The notes: generated from the sequence alone by a model not told the origin. A stretch of 64,000 nucleotides of DNA from Brevundimonas sp. EYE_349 (GCF_023147505.1 NZ_JAHXPB010000001.1:620001-684000); one strand, 5' to 3'; positions 32,708-41,779 are shown, counted from the first letter of the stretch. Program-made: numbers and translations.

Positions 32708-34192
32708 TCAGGCCGGCACGACGTCGAACGCCAGCGTCAGGCGCGACGCCTCGCCGCCGAACGGCTGGGTGCCGTGCCACATATAGGAGGGAAACAGCAC
32801 CAGCGTCCCCGCCTGCGGTCGCACATGATGCTCGGCCGGCAGGTGCGGCAGGCCAGGCGGCGCCCCGAACCGCAGCCAGCCCTCGCGCCCGTCGCCCTCC
32901 ACCGAGGGCGGAACCTCGATATGACAGGCCGAGGACAGCCACCCGTCCGAATGAATATGATCGGCATGAAACCCATTGGGGCGCAGCCGCACCGACCAGC
33001 TGCCCTTGATGCGATAGTCGCCGGTGTTATGCGCCCTCAACGGATCGTCGCCCTGGCCCAGCGCCGCCATATAGGCCCGGATCGGCGCGTCGATGGCGGC
33101 GAAGAAGGCGCGGATCGCCGGATCGTCGCTCTGCGCCAGCGGCGCGGCCGTCTGCGATCCGCCACGCAACGACTGACCGACCGGATGGGTCTTCAACCTG
33201 TGCAGCCGGTTCAGCGCGGCCGCCAGATCGGTCAGATAGTCCCCAAGGGTCGCCCAACCGTCCGGCGTCGCCAGCCGAAAGGGCCGCACAAAGGCGTCAT
33301 AGTCATAGAGCTGCGCATAGCGCGCATCGCCCAGCATTCGCCATGCCGTCGCCTGGTGCGCCAGAACGTGCTGGTTCAGCGGCTCCTGGGCCCTGAGCGC
33401 CCTGATCGGCTCCAGCGCCGCATCCGGTCGACCGAGCGCCAGCAGGCATTCCGCCTGGGTCGCCATCACCGCCGGCGCGGCCGCCCCTGCCAGCGCCGCC
33501 GCCCGGTTCGCATGATCCAGCGCCCGCTGCGGGTCCAGCCCCAGACAGGCCTGCGCCGCCGCCAGCTCGCCCGGCGCGTCCAGCGGCCCAGCGACCAGGG
33601 TGCGATACGCCCCCTCGACATCGCCAGCATACTCTAGCAACCGCGCCTTGATCCGGCGCAGCCCCGCATCGCCCGGCGCCGCCGCGATGGCGAGATCCAG
33701 CGGCGCGCTGGCGGCCGCAAGGTCTGCGTCACGCATCCAGATCAACTGGCTGAGGTCTCTCAAGACCTCGCCATAACCGGGGCGGCGCGCCAAGGCTTGG
33801 CGATAGGCGCCCTCGGCCGGTTCGAACCGGTTCTGGGACTGCAGCGCCCTTGCCAGCACCAGCCAGGTCTCCGGCGCATCCCCGCCCAGCGCCATGGCCT
33901 CGCGACAGACCGCCTCCGCCTCGACCGCGCGTCCAAGGTCGCCCAGCGTCGAGGCCAGATTGTGCCGCGCCGGCACGCTGGTGGGACGCGCCGCGATCAA
34001 CCGTCGCGACAGCGCCAGACTGTCGTCCAGACGCCCGGCTTGCTTGGCCATGTCGGCATGGATGGACAGGGCTTGCCACGGCGCATCCGCCCGCTCCGTC
34101 ACGGCCGCCAGCACAGCCAGCGCCGCATCCCGCCGACCGACGCGGGCCAGGGCCTGGGCGCGTTCGACCTCGGCCTGGGCGCCGATGGTCAC
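32708..34192 (-). CDS. TPR protein with C-terminal 2OG-Fe(II) oxygenase domain
   Basis: A 494-residue fusion. Residues 1 to about 290 are TPR-like helices (ALARVGRRDAALAVLAAV; AVEAEAVCREAMALGGDAPETWLVLARALQ). The C-terminal third has the dioxygenase core with an HxD-type iron site in NGFHADHIHSDGW (near residue 410), a distal GTLVLFPSYMWHGTQPF His and a downstream Arg in SRLTLAFD. It probably hydroxylates a protein or small substrate using 2-oxoglutarate. It overlaps the rluC-like gene by 4 bases (ATGA) and lies in the crcB-rluC-atp12 operon. The substrate is unknown. Confidence 0.85.
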   Translation of the reverse strand: MTIGAQAEVERAQALARVGRRDAALAVLAAVTERADAPWQALSIHADMAKQAGRLDDSLALSRRLIAARPTSVPARHNLASTLGDLGRAVEAEAVCREAMALGGDAPETWLVLARALQSQNRFEPAEGAYRQALARRPGYGEVLRDLSQLIWMRDADLAAASAPLDLAIAAAPGDAGLRRIKARLLEYAGDVEGAYRTLVAGPLDAPGELAAAQACLGLDPQRALDHANRAAALAGAAAPAVMATQAECLLALGRPDAALEPIRALRAQEPLNQHVLAHQATAWRMLGDARYAQLYDYDAFVRPFRLATPDGWATLGDYLTDLAAALNRLHRLKTHPVGQSLRGGSQTAAPLAQSDDPAIRAFFAAIDAPIRAYMAALGQGDDPLRAHNTGDYRIKGSWSVRLRPNGFHADHIHSDGWLSSACHIEVPPSVEGDGREGWLRFGAPPGLPHLPAEHHVRPQAGTLVLFPSYMWHGTQPFGGEASRLTLAFDVVPA

Positions 34193-35214
34193 CTGATCCT
34201 CTTCACGCCCAGGAAGGGATCGTCCTCGGCCTCGTCTTCCGTGAAGCCAAAGTGGGCGAAACCGGCCTTCATCTCAGGGCTCAACGGCACCGTGACCTTC
34301 AGGACGCCGCCGCGCGGGTGGTCCAGCTCGATGCTGCGCGCGTGAAGCTGCAGCTTCAGCGGCCCCGACAGTTCACGTGATTTCTCGTCGCCGTATTTGG
34401 GATCGCCCAGGATCGGATGGCCGATCCCCGCCATGTGCGCACGCAGCTGGTGCGTCCGCCCGGTAAAGGGCCTCAGCGCCATCCAGGCCGCGCGTTGGGA
34501 CGCCCGGCTGATGGTCGAAAACGCCGTCTCTGCCGGTTCGGCGCGCGGGTCCTTGCGTTCGGCCGGGCGCATCATCTCGAAGTCGTTGATGCCGGTCTTC
34601 TTCAGCGGCATGTCGATCTGGCCCGAATAGGGTTTCGGATTGCCGATGACGATGGCCCAATAGGTCTTCTTGGCCTGACGCCGCGCGAAGGCCCCCGCCA
34701 GACGCTTGGCCGCCTCGGGCCCCTTGCCCAGCAGCAGGACGCCGGAGGTGTCGCGGTCCAGACGGTGGACCAGACGCGGGCGCTCCAGCCCCTCGCCCCA
34801 GGCCGACAGCAGACGGTCGACGTGGCGGCTGGTCTTGGTCCCGCCCTGCACCGCCAGGCCGTGCGGCTTGTTGATGGCGATCACCATGTCGTCTTCGTAC
34901 AGGACCAGCGACTTGGCGAAGGCGATGTCCTTTTCCGACAGCGTATGCGCGTCGCCCGCCTGACGCGAGGTGTCGTCCGGGATCGGCGGCACACGCACGG
35001 CGGCCCCGGCGGTCAGGCGGCCTTCGGGCTTTATGCGGGCGCCGTCCACGCGAATCTGGCCGCTACGGGCCATCTTCTGCACCTGAATGTTGGACAAATG
35101 CGGCCAGCGTCGGCGGAACCAGCGGTCCAGGCGAATGCCGTCCTCGTCCTCGGCGACGTAGATCGTCAGGACTTCACGCTTTGGGGCGTCGGCTGCGGGC
35201 GGCTGGTCGGTCAA
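34189..35214 (-). CDS. rluC: Pseudouridine synthase RluC/RluD-like
   Basis: A 341-residue RluA-family enzyme with an N-terminal S4 domain (RLDRWFRRRWPHLSNIQVQKMARSGQIRVDG) and the catalytic motif PRLVHRLDRDTSGVLLLGK, then GRTHQLRAHMAGIGHPILGDPKYG. It modifies uridines in 23S rRNA; S4 plus this size fits RluC (positions 955/2504/2580 in E. coli). The start is TTG at 35214, overlapping the crcB stop as TTGA with GGAG 8 bases upstream; no other start near this point fits. It is translationally coupled to crcB and to the TPR gene. Confidence 0.87.
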   Translation of the reverse strand: MTDQPPAADAPKREVLTIYVAEDEDGIRLDRWFRRRWPHLSNIQVQKMARSGQIRVDGARIKPEGRLTAGAAVRVPPIPDDTSRQAGDAHTLSEKDIAFAKSLVLYEDDMVIAINKPHGLAVQGGTKTSRHVDRLLSAWGEGLERPRLVHRLDRDTSGVLLLGKGPEAAKRLAGAFARRQAKKTYWAIVIGNPKPYSGQIDMPLKKTGINDFEMMRPAERKDPRAEPAETAFSTISRASQRAAWMALRPFTGRTHQLRAHMAGIGHPILGDPKYGDEKSRELSGPLKLQLHARSIELDHPRGGVLKVTVPLSPEMKAGFAHFGFTEDEAEDDPFLGVKRIR

Positions 35215-35606
35215 GCGGATACTCCAAAGGCGCGGCGGGCGATCATCAGGCCCACGAACAGGGCCGCGATGGCCAGGACGACCGAGCCGACCACATAGGC
35301 GGCGGCCAGGCCGATCTGGCGACGCTCGATCATCTGCACCGCCTCCAGCGAATAGGACGAAAAGGTCGTGAACCCGCCCAGCACGCCTACGGCGGCGAAC
35401 AGGCGCACCGCCTCCTGCTGCGCCGCGCCCCGAAACGCCAGCCAACCGACCAGCAGGCCCATCACAAGGCCGCCCGCAACGTTGGCGGCGAATGTGCCCA
35501 CCGGCCATCCGGCGTTCGGCGCCCACCGGCCGGCCGCGACGCCCAGCCCATAGCGCGCCACCGAACCGATGGCGCCGCCGGCCGCGACGAGAAGAAAACG
35601 TGTCAT
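35211..35606 (-). CDS. crcB: Fluoride exporter CrcB/FluC
   Basis: A 131-residue membrane protein with four transmembrane helices and the Fluc signatures GGAIGSVARYG, GTFAANVAGG and GGFTTFSSYSLEAV. It forms a dimeric fluoride channel. The ATG at 35606 starts the first helix. It heads the crcB-rluC-TPR-atp12 operon. The 40 bases upstream of it do not contain a fluoride riboswitch, so expression may simply follow the operon. It is downstream of a lipoprotein gene in the same direction. Confidence 0.93.
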   Translation of the reverse strand: MTRFLLVAAGGAIGSVARYGLGVAAGRWAPNAGWPVGTFAANVAGGLVMGLLVGWLAFRGAAQQEAVRLFAAVGVLGGFTTFSSYSLEAVQMIERRQIGLAAAYVVGSVVLAIAALFVGLMIARRAFGVSA

Positions 35607-35646
35607 CGTGCGGCCTTCTATACGCGGTCCGCAGCGAAAGCGATGG

Positions 35647-36135
35647 TCAGCGCGGGATCGAGCCCTGCACGGAGCGTGCATCATAGGCATAGGGGCTGTT
35701 GGGCTTGGCGCCCCGGCCCATGACCACCTCCAGGGTGGTGGAGGTCGGCTGCGGCCCGCTGAAGTTCAGACCGACGCCAACGCCCACGCCCGAGGCGGAA
35801 TAGCCGCCGTACCGGCTGCTTCCGCCGCCAATGGAGACGCTGGGGCTGACGCCGCCCGCCCCGCCGGCACGGCCGTCTGTCCAGCTTTGCGTCACCTCGA
35901 ACCAGTCGTAACCCTGTTCGGTCGTCAGATCCGCCGCGCGCACCAGCGCCCAATCGGCCACGCGACCAGCCGCGCCCACGCCGTTGTAGGTCACGCGGTA
36001 GCGGTTGCTCTCGATCCTCTGCTCGGAATAGCCCTGCCCGCCCGGTCCGCGTTGGGCTGCATAGGGCGCCAAGCTGGCGCAGGCGGTCAGGGCCAGGGCG
36101 GACAGGCCGGTCAGGGCGATGGCGAGGCGCTTCAT
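35647..36135 (-). CDS. CC0125/CC1285-type lipoprotein
   Basis: A 162-residue lipoprotein: signal MKRLAIALTGLSALALTAC with the lipobox Cys at residue 19. The mature part has YRVTYNGVGAAGRVADWALVRAADLTTEQGYDWFEVTQS, the pattern of the Caulobacter CC0125/CC1285 group, followed by a Gly/Ser-rich tail. It is probably periplasmic or outer-membrane-anchored, of unknown function. The ATG at 36135 follows AAAGGAT, so the earlier in-frame start at 36168 was rejected. crcB lies 40 bases downstream. Confidence 0.85.
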   Translation of the reverse strand: MKRLAIALTGLSALALTACASLAPYAAQRGPGGQGYSEQRIESNRYRVTYNGVGAAGRVADWALVRAADLTTEQGYDWFEVTQSWTDGRAGGAGGVSPSVSIGGGSSRYGGYSASGVGVGVGLNFSGPQPTSTTLEVVMGRGAKPNSPYAYDARSVQGSIPR

Positions 36136-36184
36136 CAGATAAATCCTTTCAACGACATAGCGTCGCAACCGGGTTGGCGTTCCC

Positions 36185-36538
36185 TCATAGACGCAGCGCC
36201 AGCGCGATCAGGGCCAGGGTCGCAGGAACCGCCTGCACCAGCAGGATCTTCCTGCTGACCGTCGCCGCCCCGTAAAGCCCCGCGACCAGCACGCAGGCCA
36301 GGAAGAAGACCTTGATCTGAAAGCCGCCCGCGCCCAGCCACAGCCCCCACGCCAGACCGGCGACCAGAAAACCGTTGTAGAGGCCCTGATTGGCGGCCAG
36401 CACCTTGGTCAGTTCGGCTTTTTCCACGCTCATGCCAAAGGCGTTGCGCCCGCGCGGGCTGGTCCACAGCGCCATCTCCAGCACCACGATATAGGCGTGG
36501 ATCAGCGCGACGATGACGATCAGCACGGTCGCGATCAC
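36185..36538 (-). CDS. DUF1304 membrane protein
   Basis: A 117-residue integral membrane protein with about four helices. The family pattern is clear: HAYIVVLEMALWTSPRGRNAFGMSVEKAELTKVLAANQGLYNGFLVAGLAWGL. Function is not known. It begins at ATG 36538 and lies between the lipoprotein gene and the RluA-type synthase gene, 26 bases after the latter. Confidence 0.88.
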   Translation of the reverse strand: MIATVLIVIVALIHAYIVVLEMALWTSPRGRNAFGMSVEKAELTKVLAANQGLYNGFLVAGLAWGLWLGAGGFQIKVFFLACVLVAGLYGAATVSRKILLVQAVPATLALIALALRL

Positions 36539-36564
36539 AGGCGGCCCTCTGGGTTCGACCGATC

Positions 36565-37290
36565 TTATAGACCCAGGGCGGTCCGCAGGGTGTGGAAATC
36601 TTCAGGCGGCGCGGCCTCGACCGTCGTCGTCCCGCCCTCGGGATGCGGAAAGCTCAGCTTGGCGGCGTGCAGCATCAGGCGCGGCGCGGCCCCGACCGGC
36701 GTGGTCAGGGCGCCGCCATACCGCACATCGCCGATCAGCGGCCGGCCCAGATGCGCCATATGCACCCGCAACTGGTGCATCCGTCCGGTCAGCGGCTCAA
36801 GTTCCACCACCGCTCCGTGATCGCTGGCGGCCAGGGTGCGGTACCGGCTCTGCGACCCTTGCGCGCCCGGCGCGTCGAAGGCGACGACCCGCATATAGGA
36901 TTCACGTCCGATTTCTTCGCGGCGCAGCGGCGCATCGACCGTGCCGGCTTTCGGTTCCGGCGCCGCCGACAGCAGGGCCAGATACGACTTCCTGAACCGC
37001 CGCATCTGCAACGCCTTGCCCAGAAAGCTCGCCGCCGGCTTGGTCTTGGCCGCCAGGATCACGCCCGAGGTGTCGCGATCCAGCCGATGCACCAGTTCCG
37101 GCCGCTTGCCGTTCGACCGCGCGAACGCCCACAACAGATCGTCCAGCGTATGCGCCTTGATCCGCCCCCCCTGGCTGGACAGGCCGCTGGGCTTGGAAAA
37201 GGCGATGACGTGCGCATCTTCGTGGATCACCCACGAACGGACGGCGGCGATTTCGTCGTCGGACAGGGCGACGGGCTGGCGGTCGGTCAT
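36565..37290 (-). CDS. RluA-family pseudouridine synthase without S4 domain
   Basis: A 241-residue enzyme: VIAFSKPSGLSSQGG, catalytic PELVHRLDRDTSGVILAAKT, and GRMHQLRVHMAHLGRPLIGDVRYGG. There is no N-terminal S4 domain, as in RluA or TruC-like enzymes that act on 23S rRNA and tRNA. It begins 16 bases after the rarA stop, in the same direction. Which uridine it modifies is not evident. Confidence 0.87.
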   Translation of the reverse strand: MTDRQPVALSDDEIAAVRSWVIHEDAHVIAFSKPSGLSSQGGRIKAHTLDDLLWAFARSNGKRPELVHRLDRDTSGVILAAKTKPAASFLGKALQMRRFRKSYLALLSAAPEPKAGTVDAPLRREEIGRESYMRVVAFDAPGAQGSQSRYRTLAASDHGAVVELEPLTGRMHQLRVHMAHLGRPLIGDVRYGGALTTPVGAAPRLMLHAAKLSFPHPEGGTTTVEAAPPEDFHTLRTALGL

Positions 37291-37306
37291 CCGGGGCTTC
37301 TAGAGG

Positions 37307-38635
37307 TCAGTCGCCCGCCGCGTCCACAGCGCCGTCCACCGCCATCCTCGCCCGCATAGCGGCCCAGCGTTCCAGCCGCAGCTTTACCTTCTCCTCATGC
37401 CCCTCGCCCTTGGGCTTGTAGAAGGTGCGGCGCTCCATCTCGTCGGGGAAGAAGTTGGCGCCTGAGAAACCCTCGGGCGTGTCCGGGTCGTACTGATAGC
37501 CCTTGCCGTAGCCCAACGACTTCATCAGCTTGGTCGGGGCATTGCGGATATGGGCGGGCGGCATCAGAGAGCCGGTCTCATAGGCCGCCTTCTTGGCCGC
37601 CTTGAACGCCTCATACACCCCCACCGACTTGGGCGCCGTGGCCAGATGGACCACCGCCTGGGCCAGGGCCAGTTCGCCCTCGGGACTGCCCAGAAAGTCG
37701 TAGGTGTCCTTGGCCGCATTGGCGACCAGGATCGACAGAGGGTCCGCCTCGCCGATGTCCTCCACCGCCATCCGCACGATCCGCCGCGCCAGATACAGCG
37801 GATCCTCGCCCCCGTTCAGCATCCGCGCCAACCAGTACAGCGCCGCATCCGGGTCCGACCCCCGTACCGATTTATGCAGGGCGGATATAAGGTTATAGTG
37901 TTCTTCTCGACTCTTGTCATAGGCGGGGGCCCGCCGTTGCAGAACGCCCGCCAGCCCCTGCACGTCCAGCCTTTCGCCTAGCGGCAGGTCGAACAGCACC
38001 TCCGACATGGTCAGCAGATACCGCCCATCTCCGTCGGCTAGGGCCAGCATCGCCTGACGCGCTTCGGCCGTCAGCGGCAAGGTTCGGTCCATATGCGCCT
38101 CGGCCCGGCTCAGCAGTTGATCCAGCGCCGCATCGTCCAGCCGTTTAAGCACATAGACCTGGCTGCGCGACAGCAAGGCCCCGTTCAGCTCGAAACTAGG
38201 GTTCTCGGTCGTGGCGCCGACCAGCGTCACAACCCCCGCCTCGACGAAGGGCAGGAAGCCGTCCTGCTGGGCGCGGTTGAAGCGATGGATTTCGTCCACG
38301 AACAGCAAGGTCGATTGCCCCGCCGCCCGACGCATCCGCGCCGCCTCGAACGCCTTCTTCAGGTCCGCGACGCCCGAAAACACCGCGCTGATCGCCTGAT
38401 ATTCATAGCCCGCCGCCTGGGCCAGCAGCCTGGCGATGGTGGTCTTGCCGGTCCCCGGCGGCCCCCACAGGATCATCGAGCCCAGACGTCCAGCCTCAAT
38501 CATACGCCGGATCGGGCCGCCGGGGCCGAGCAGATGATCCTGTCCCACCACCTCGTCCAGCGTGCGCGGGCGCAGGCGGTCGGCCAGCGGGGCGTCGGGG
38601 GGCAAAATGCCGGAGGCTTCGAAAAGATCGCTCAT
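37307..38635 (-). CDS. rarA: Replication-associated recombination protein A
   Basis: A 442-residue AAA+ ATPase of the RarA/MgsA/WRNIP1 family. It starts with the DnaB-clamp-loader-like DAPLADRLRPRTLDEVVGQDHLLGPGGPIRRMIE; Walker A GPPGTGKTT is at 58-66 and Walker B LLFVDEIHRFNRAQQD follows. The C-terminal helical domain includes HKSVRGSDPDAALYWLARMLNGGEDPLYLARRIVRMAVEDIG. It acts at stalled replication forks. Divergent from the VOC gene. Confidence 0.94.
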   Translation of the reverse strand: MSDLFEASGILPPDAPLADRLRPRTLDEVVGQDHLLGPGGPIRRMIEAGRLGSMILWGPPGTGKTTIARLLAQAAGYEYQAISAVFSGVADLKKAFEAARMRRAAGQSTLLFVDEIHRFNRAQQDGFLPFVEAGVVTLVGATTENPSFELNGALLSRSQVYVLKRLDDAALDQLLSRAEAHMDRTLPLTAEARQAMLALADGDGRYLLTMSEVLFDLPLGERLDVQGLAGVLQRRAPAYDKSREEHYNLISALHKSVRGSDPDAALYWLARMLNGGEDPLYLARRIVRMAVEDIGEADPLSILVANAAKDTYDFLGSPEGELALAQAVVHLATAPKSVGVYEAFKAAKKAAYETGSLMPPAHIRNAPTKLMKSLGYGKGYQYDPDTPEGFSGANFFPDEMERRTFYKPKGEGHEEKVKLRLERWAAMRARMAVDGAVDAAGD

Positions 38636-38710
38636 GAGTGCGACCTATGTAGGCGTTCGCCAAAGGCTTTTCACGCGCTAGTATGGCGCCCTGCCACGGA
38701 GACCGCCTTG

Positions 38711-39133
38711 ATGACCGACGCCAACCCCGCCCAGGGCCCGACTTCCGGCGTGACGCCCCACCTCACCATCCCGTCGCGCGGGGCCTCAGCGGCGGTCGAT
38801 TTCTACATCATCGCCTTCGGCGCAGAGGTGCTGCACCGCAGGCTGGCCGACGACGGCGAGCGGCTGATCCACGCCCATCTTCTGATCAATGGCGCCAGCG
38901 TCATGCTGGCCGACGAATTCCCGGAACACACTGGCCAGTCCAATATCCGCCCCGTCGGCGTCAGCCTGCATCTTCGGGTCGCTGATCCCGACGTTTGGTG
39001 GACCCGCGCCATGGTGGTGGGCGGCGCCGAGCCGGTTGTGGACATGGCCGACCAGGTCTGGGGCGACCGCTACGGCCAGCTCCGCGACCCCTTCGGCCAC
39101 ACCTGGTCCATCGGCGGGCCGACGAAGGGCTGA
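38711..39133 (+). CDS. VOC/glyoxalase-fold protein (PhnB-like)
   Basis: A 140-residue vicinal oxygen chelate protein: TPHLTIPSRGASAAVDFYIIAFGAEVLHR, LIHAHLLINGASVMLADEFPEH, VSLHLRVADPDVWWTRAM and WGDRYGQLRDPFGHTWSIG. It is similar to the PhnB-like group of single-domain VOC proteins. Metal ligands and substrate cannot be assigned. The ATG at 38711 gives the standard N-terminus. Confidence 0.87.
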   Translation: MTDANPAQGPTSGVTPHLTIPSRGASAAVDFYIIAFGAEVLHRRLADDGERLIHAHLLINGASVMLADEFPEHTGQSNIRPVGVSLHLRVADPDVWWTRAMVVGGAEPVVDMADQVWGDRYGQLRDPFGHTWSIGGPTKG

Positions 39134-39140
39134 GACGAGC

Positions 39141-39887
39141 CTAGTTGCACACTACTGTGTTAGAGCGGGCGACGTTCTGACGCCGAAGGGCGCGTCGACG
39201 GGATTCGCCCAACCACTCGCCGCGTCGGTCGATCTGGTATTCCACAATGGTGTTCGGCAGGCAGGACCTGGCCATCGTTTCCTCGACAAGCCAGGCTTTG
39301 GTGTTGGCGTCGAAGTCTGCCCAGGCTCCATCTAGCCGTTCGACCGCAGTCGAGCCAGCCTCGCGATACAACAGCCATCCGGGATTGATCCCGTTCCGAT
39401 TCATGAAGGCTCGCTGTTGTGCGGCTATGGCCTCCAGATCGACGCCAGAGTCCGCCATGCCGTTCGCGGCGGCTTGGGTCCGCGAGATCAGACTGGGATC
39501 GATACCACCATGGATCACGATGACCGCGCCGGGCTCGACAATCAGTCGCCTAGCTAGCGGCAGAAGGTAGTTGGCGCAGGACGAGTTGCACTCGCCCACA
39601 ACCCGCATCGTCAGCCCCCGCCGTTCGAACCGCTCGGCGATGCGCATCGCCTCACCGGCCGACCCGCCGCGACTGGTCAGCACCAGTTCGGTCGTGGTCG
39701 GCACAAGAGCTCGCTCGACACAGGTTGCCAAATCCGCATCAATCAGACCCGAGATAACGAAGGTCGACGGAGTGAGTTGACGACAAGGTCCGCTCCGCTC
39801 ATTAGCTGCCGCTGGCCCCACCGCAGCAAAAATAATCAATGCCAGCAGCCCGGTACAGGCCAGCCATTCTGTATGGTTCACAATCAT
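39141..39887 (-). CDS. Secreted ClpP/crotonase-fold protein of unknown function
   Basis: A 248-residue protein with a signal peptide (CTGLLALIIFAAVGPAAANE). The mature part has a ClpP-like core: FVISGLIDADLATCVER, ELVLTSRGGSAGEAMRIAERFERRG, GECNSSCANYLLPLARR (candidate nucleophile Ser in SSCA) and VIVIHGGIDPS (candidate His). It resembles the COG3904-type periplasmic ClpP-fold proteins. Protease activity is not established. Its base composition looks less GC-rich than the neighbours, and it adjoins the duplicated degP end, which hints at acquisition. Confidence 0.7.
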   Translation of the reverse strand: MIVNHTEWLACTGLLALIIFAAVGPAAANERSGPCRQLTPSTFVISGLIDADLATCVERALVPTTTELVLTSRGGSAGEAMRIAERFERRGLTMRVVGECNSSCANYLLPLARRLIVEPGAVIVIHGGIDPSLISRTQAAANGMADSGVDLEAIAAQQRAFMNRNGINPGWLLYREAGSTAVERLDGAWADFDANTKAWLVEETMARSCLPNTIVEYQIDRRGEWLGESRRRALRRQNVARSNTVVCN

Positions 39888-39979
39888 CAGCCGTCCGAGG
39901 TCGTTCAACAAGGATGACCTGAGCGAGCGTAATGTCAATCCAAGGTAACCATCGAGCGACTGATGGCAAGCAGCCTTCC

Positions 39980-40128
39980 TTATCTCATCACGCCGCGCAC
40001 CTGACGCCCGCCCCGGTTGATGACGACCTCCCAAGGGCCAGGTCCCGCCCCTGCGGCTTCGATGTCGCGGGCCGAGGCGATGGCGCGGCCGTTGATGCTG
40101 ACGATCAGGTCGTTCTGACGGAAGCCTG
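39980..40128 (-). pseudogene. Displaced copy of the 3' end of the degP-like gene
   Basis: Positions 39981-40128 match 40371-40518 over 148 bases with 3 differences (39988, 40013, 40041). Both copies end at a stop codon (TAA here, TAG in the intact gene). Translated, the copy differs by R to P and L to M. The copy lacks a start and is separated from the intact gene by about 240 bases. Confidence 0.9.
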
Positions 40129-40332
40129 TCAGTCCTTATTACGGGCTTTCGCCGCGTCTCGATTTTCGACCGACACCTTTTCGATCTTCGTCATCTGGTG
40201 ATCCATCAAACTAACGGGGCGGATGACGCAACCTCGCTGGGCAAGCCACGACGCCAATTTCCAGGCGGCGATAAGGACGGCGGCAAGGCCGAGCGTTCCG
40301 ATGAAAAGTCCGACGGTTGTTGGCTCACTCAT
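40129..40332 (-). CDS. Small membrane protein ORF inserted at the degP end
   Basis: A 67-residue ORF with one N-terminal transmembrane helix (VGLFIGTLGLAAVLIAAWKLASWLA), a short hinge with Cys, and a charged C-terminal tail rich in Lys, Asp and Glu. It starts 37 bases after the degP stop and its TGA sits exactly at the junction with the displaced degP copy. No family is recognised. The plausible topology and consistent position support a gene, but its size leaves room for doubt. Confidence 0.5.
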   Translation of the reverse strand: MSEPTTVGLFIGTLGLAAVLIAAWKLASWLAQRGCVIRPVSLMDHQMTKIEKVSVENRDAAKARNKD

Positions 40333-40369
40333 GGGTTACAATCACCACAATCGAATACTGTGTCCAACC

Positions 40370-41779
40370 CTATCTCAGCACGCCGCGCACCTGACGCCCG
40401 CCGCGGTTGATGACGACCTCCCAAGGGCCACGTCCCGCCCCTGCGGCTTCGATGTCGCGGGCCGAGGCGATGGCGCGGCCGTTGATGCTGACGATCAGGT
40501 CGTTCTGACGGAAGCCTGCACGCGCGGCGTAACCGCGACCGGACACGCCTGTGACGATCACCCCCGTCGCGAAGGGATCGCCGCCCAGCCGGTCGGCCAG
40601 GGCCGGGTTCAGGGCCACGACCTCGGCGCCCGCGAACGGACCGGACGCGATGATCACGCCGCCGTTGGGATCAGCGTCGCCCGGCAGAGGCTGGACCCGC
40701 GCGTTCAGCGTCTGGGCCCGACCATCACGCAGGATGGCGACCTGCACCTGATCGTTGGGATTGCGAGAGCCGACGCGGTAATTCAGCCCGCCCTGGTCGT
40801 TGATCTCCTGACCATCGACGGCGGTGATGACGTCGCCCTGGCGCAGGCCCGCGCGCGCGGCGGGCCCGTTGGCGTAGACATCGGTCACCACAATCCCTTG
40901 CGGCCGGCTCAGACCCAGGCTGCCGGCGATGTCGCCGGTGACGGTGTCGCCCTTCACGCCCAGCCAAGGGCGCACCACCTGTTTGGCGCCGCCCAGCGCC
41001 GAATCCACGACCCGCTTCACCATCGCCGCAGGCACGGCGAAACCGACGCCCGCCGACGAACCCGAACGCGAGAAGATGGCGGTGTTGATGCCGATCAGAT
41101 CGCCGTCCATGTCCACCAGCGCCCCGCCTGAATTGCCGGGATTGATGGCCGCATCGGTCTGGATGAAGGAGCCGCTGTCGGAAATGCCGGTCTCTGTCCG
41201 GTTAAGGGCCGAGATGATGCCGTTGGTCACCGTCTGGCCCACGCCGAACGGGTTGCCGATCGCCAGAACCAGATCGCCGACCTGCTGTTCTTCCTTGTCG
41301 TCGATGGCCAGCACCGGCAGGCGCTCGCCCACATTCTCCAGCCGCAGCACGGCGATGTCGCTACGCTCGTCCGCCAGGATAACGGTGGCGGGGAACTCGC
41401 GCCGGTCGTTCAGCACGACCTTGATCTGCTGGGCGCCCTGGATGACGTGGTTGTTGGTGACGACGATTCCGTCCGAACGCACGATAACGCCCGACCCAAC
41501 GGATTCCGCCACCCGCGCCTGGGGAACCCCGCCGCCGAACAATTGCCAGAACGGATCGGCCTGCACCCGCTGCACGCTGCGCGCCGAGATGTTGACCACC
41601 GCCGGCGCCGCCGAGCGGACCACGGGGGCGAAGCTGGACTTCATACCCCCGGCGTCGCTGGGCACGTTTCGCGTCGGCTGGGCGAATTCGCCCTCCTGCG
41701 CCTTGGACGGTTGAGGGTTGCCACAGGCCGACAGGGCCAGTGTGGCGGCGAGCACGATCGATCGGGTCTTCATGGTCAT
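40370..41779 (-). CDS. DegP/HtrA-type serine protease
   Basis: A 469-residue periplasmic protease with a lipobox-like signal (LALSAC, Cys19). Catalytic triad: His111 (VTNNHVIQG), Asp141 ([10 protein letters not shown]), Ser217 (NPGNSGGAL). Two PDZ domains follow, at about 275-365 and 375-465, with [20 protein letters not shown] in the second. It degrades or refolds damaged envelope proteins. ATG at 41779 or 41773 both fit. The last 148 bases are duplicated downstream (39981-40128). It is divergent from mutL. Confidence 0.93.
   Translation of the reverse strand: MTMKTRSIVLAATLALSACGNPQPSKAQEGEFAQPTRNVPSDAGGMKSSFAPVVRSAAPAVVNISARSVQRVQADPFWQLFGGGVPQARVAESVGSGVIVRSDGIVVTNNHVIQGAQQIKVVLNDRREFPATVILADERSDIAVLRLENVGERLPVLAIDDKEEQQVGDLVLAIGNPFGVGQTVTNGIISALNRTETGISDSGSFIQTDAAINPGNSGGALVDMDGDLIGINTAIFSRSGSSAGVGFAVPAAMVKRVVDSALGGAKQVVRPWLGVKGDTVTGDIAGSLGLSRPQGIVVTDVYANGPAARAGLRQGDVITAVDGQEINDQGGLNYRVGSRNPNDQVQVAILRDGRAQTLNARVQPLPGDADPNGGVIIASGPFAGAEVVALNPALADRLGGDPFATGVIVTGVSGRGYAARAGFRQNDLIVSINGRAIASARDIEAAGAGRGPWEVVINRGGRQVRGVLR

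Noticed and set aside
35607-35646. Fluoride riboswitch before crcB
   Set aside because: The 40-base gap is too short and lacks the motif.
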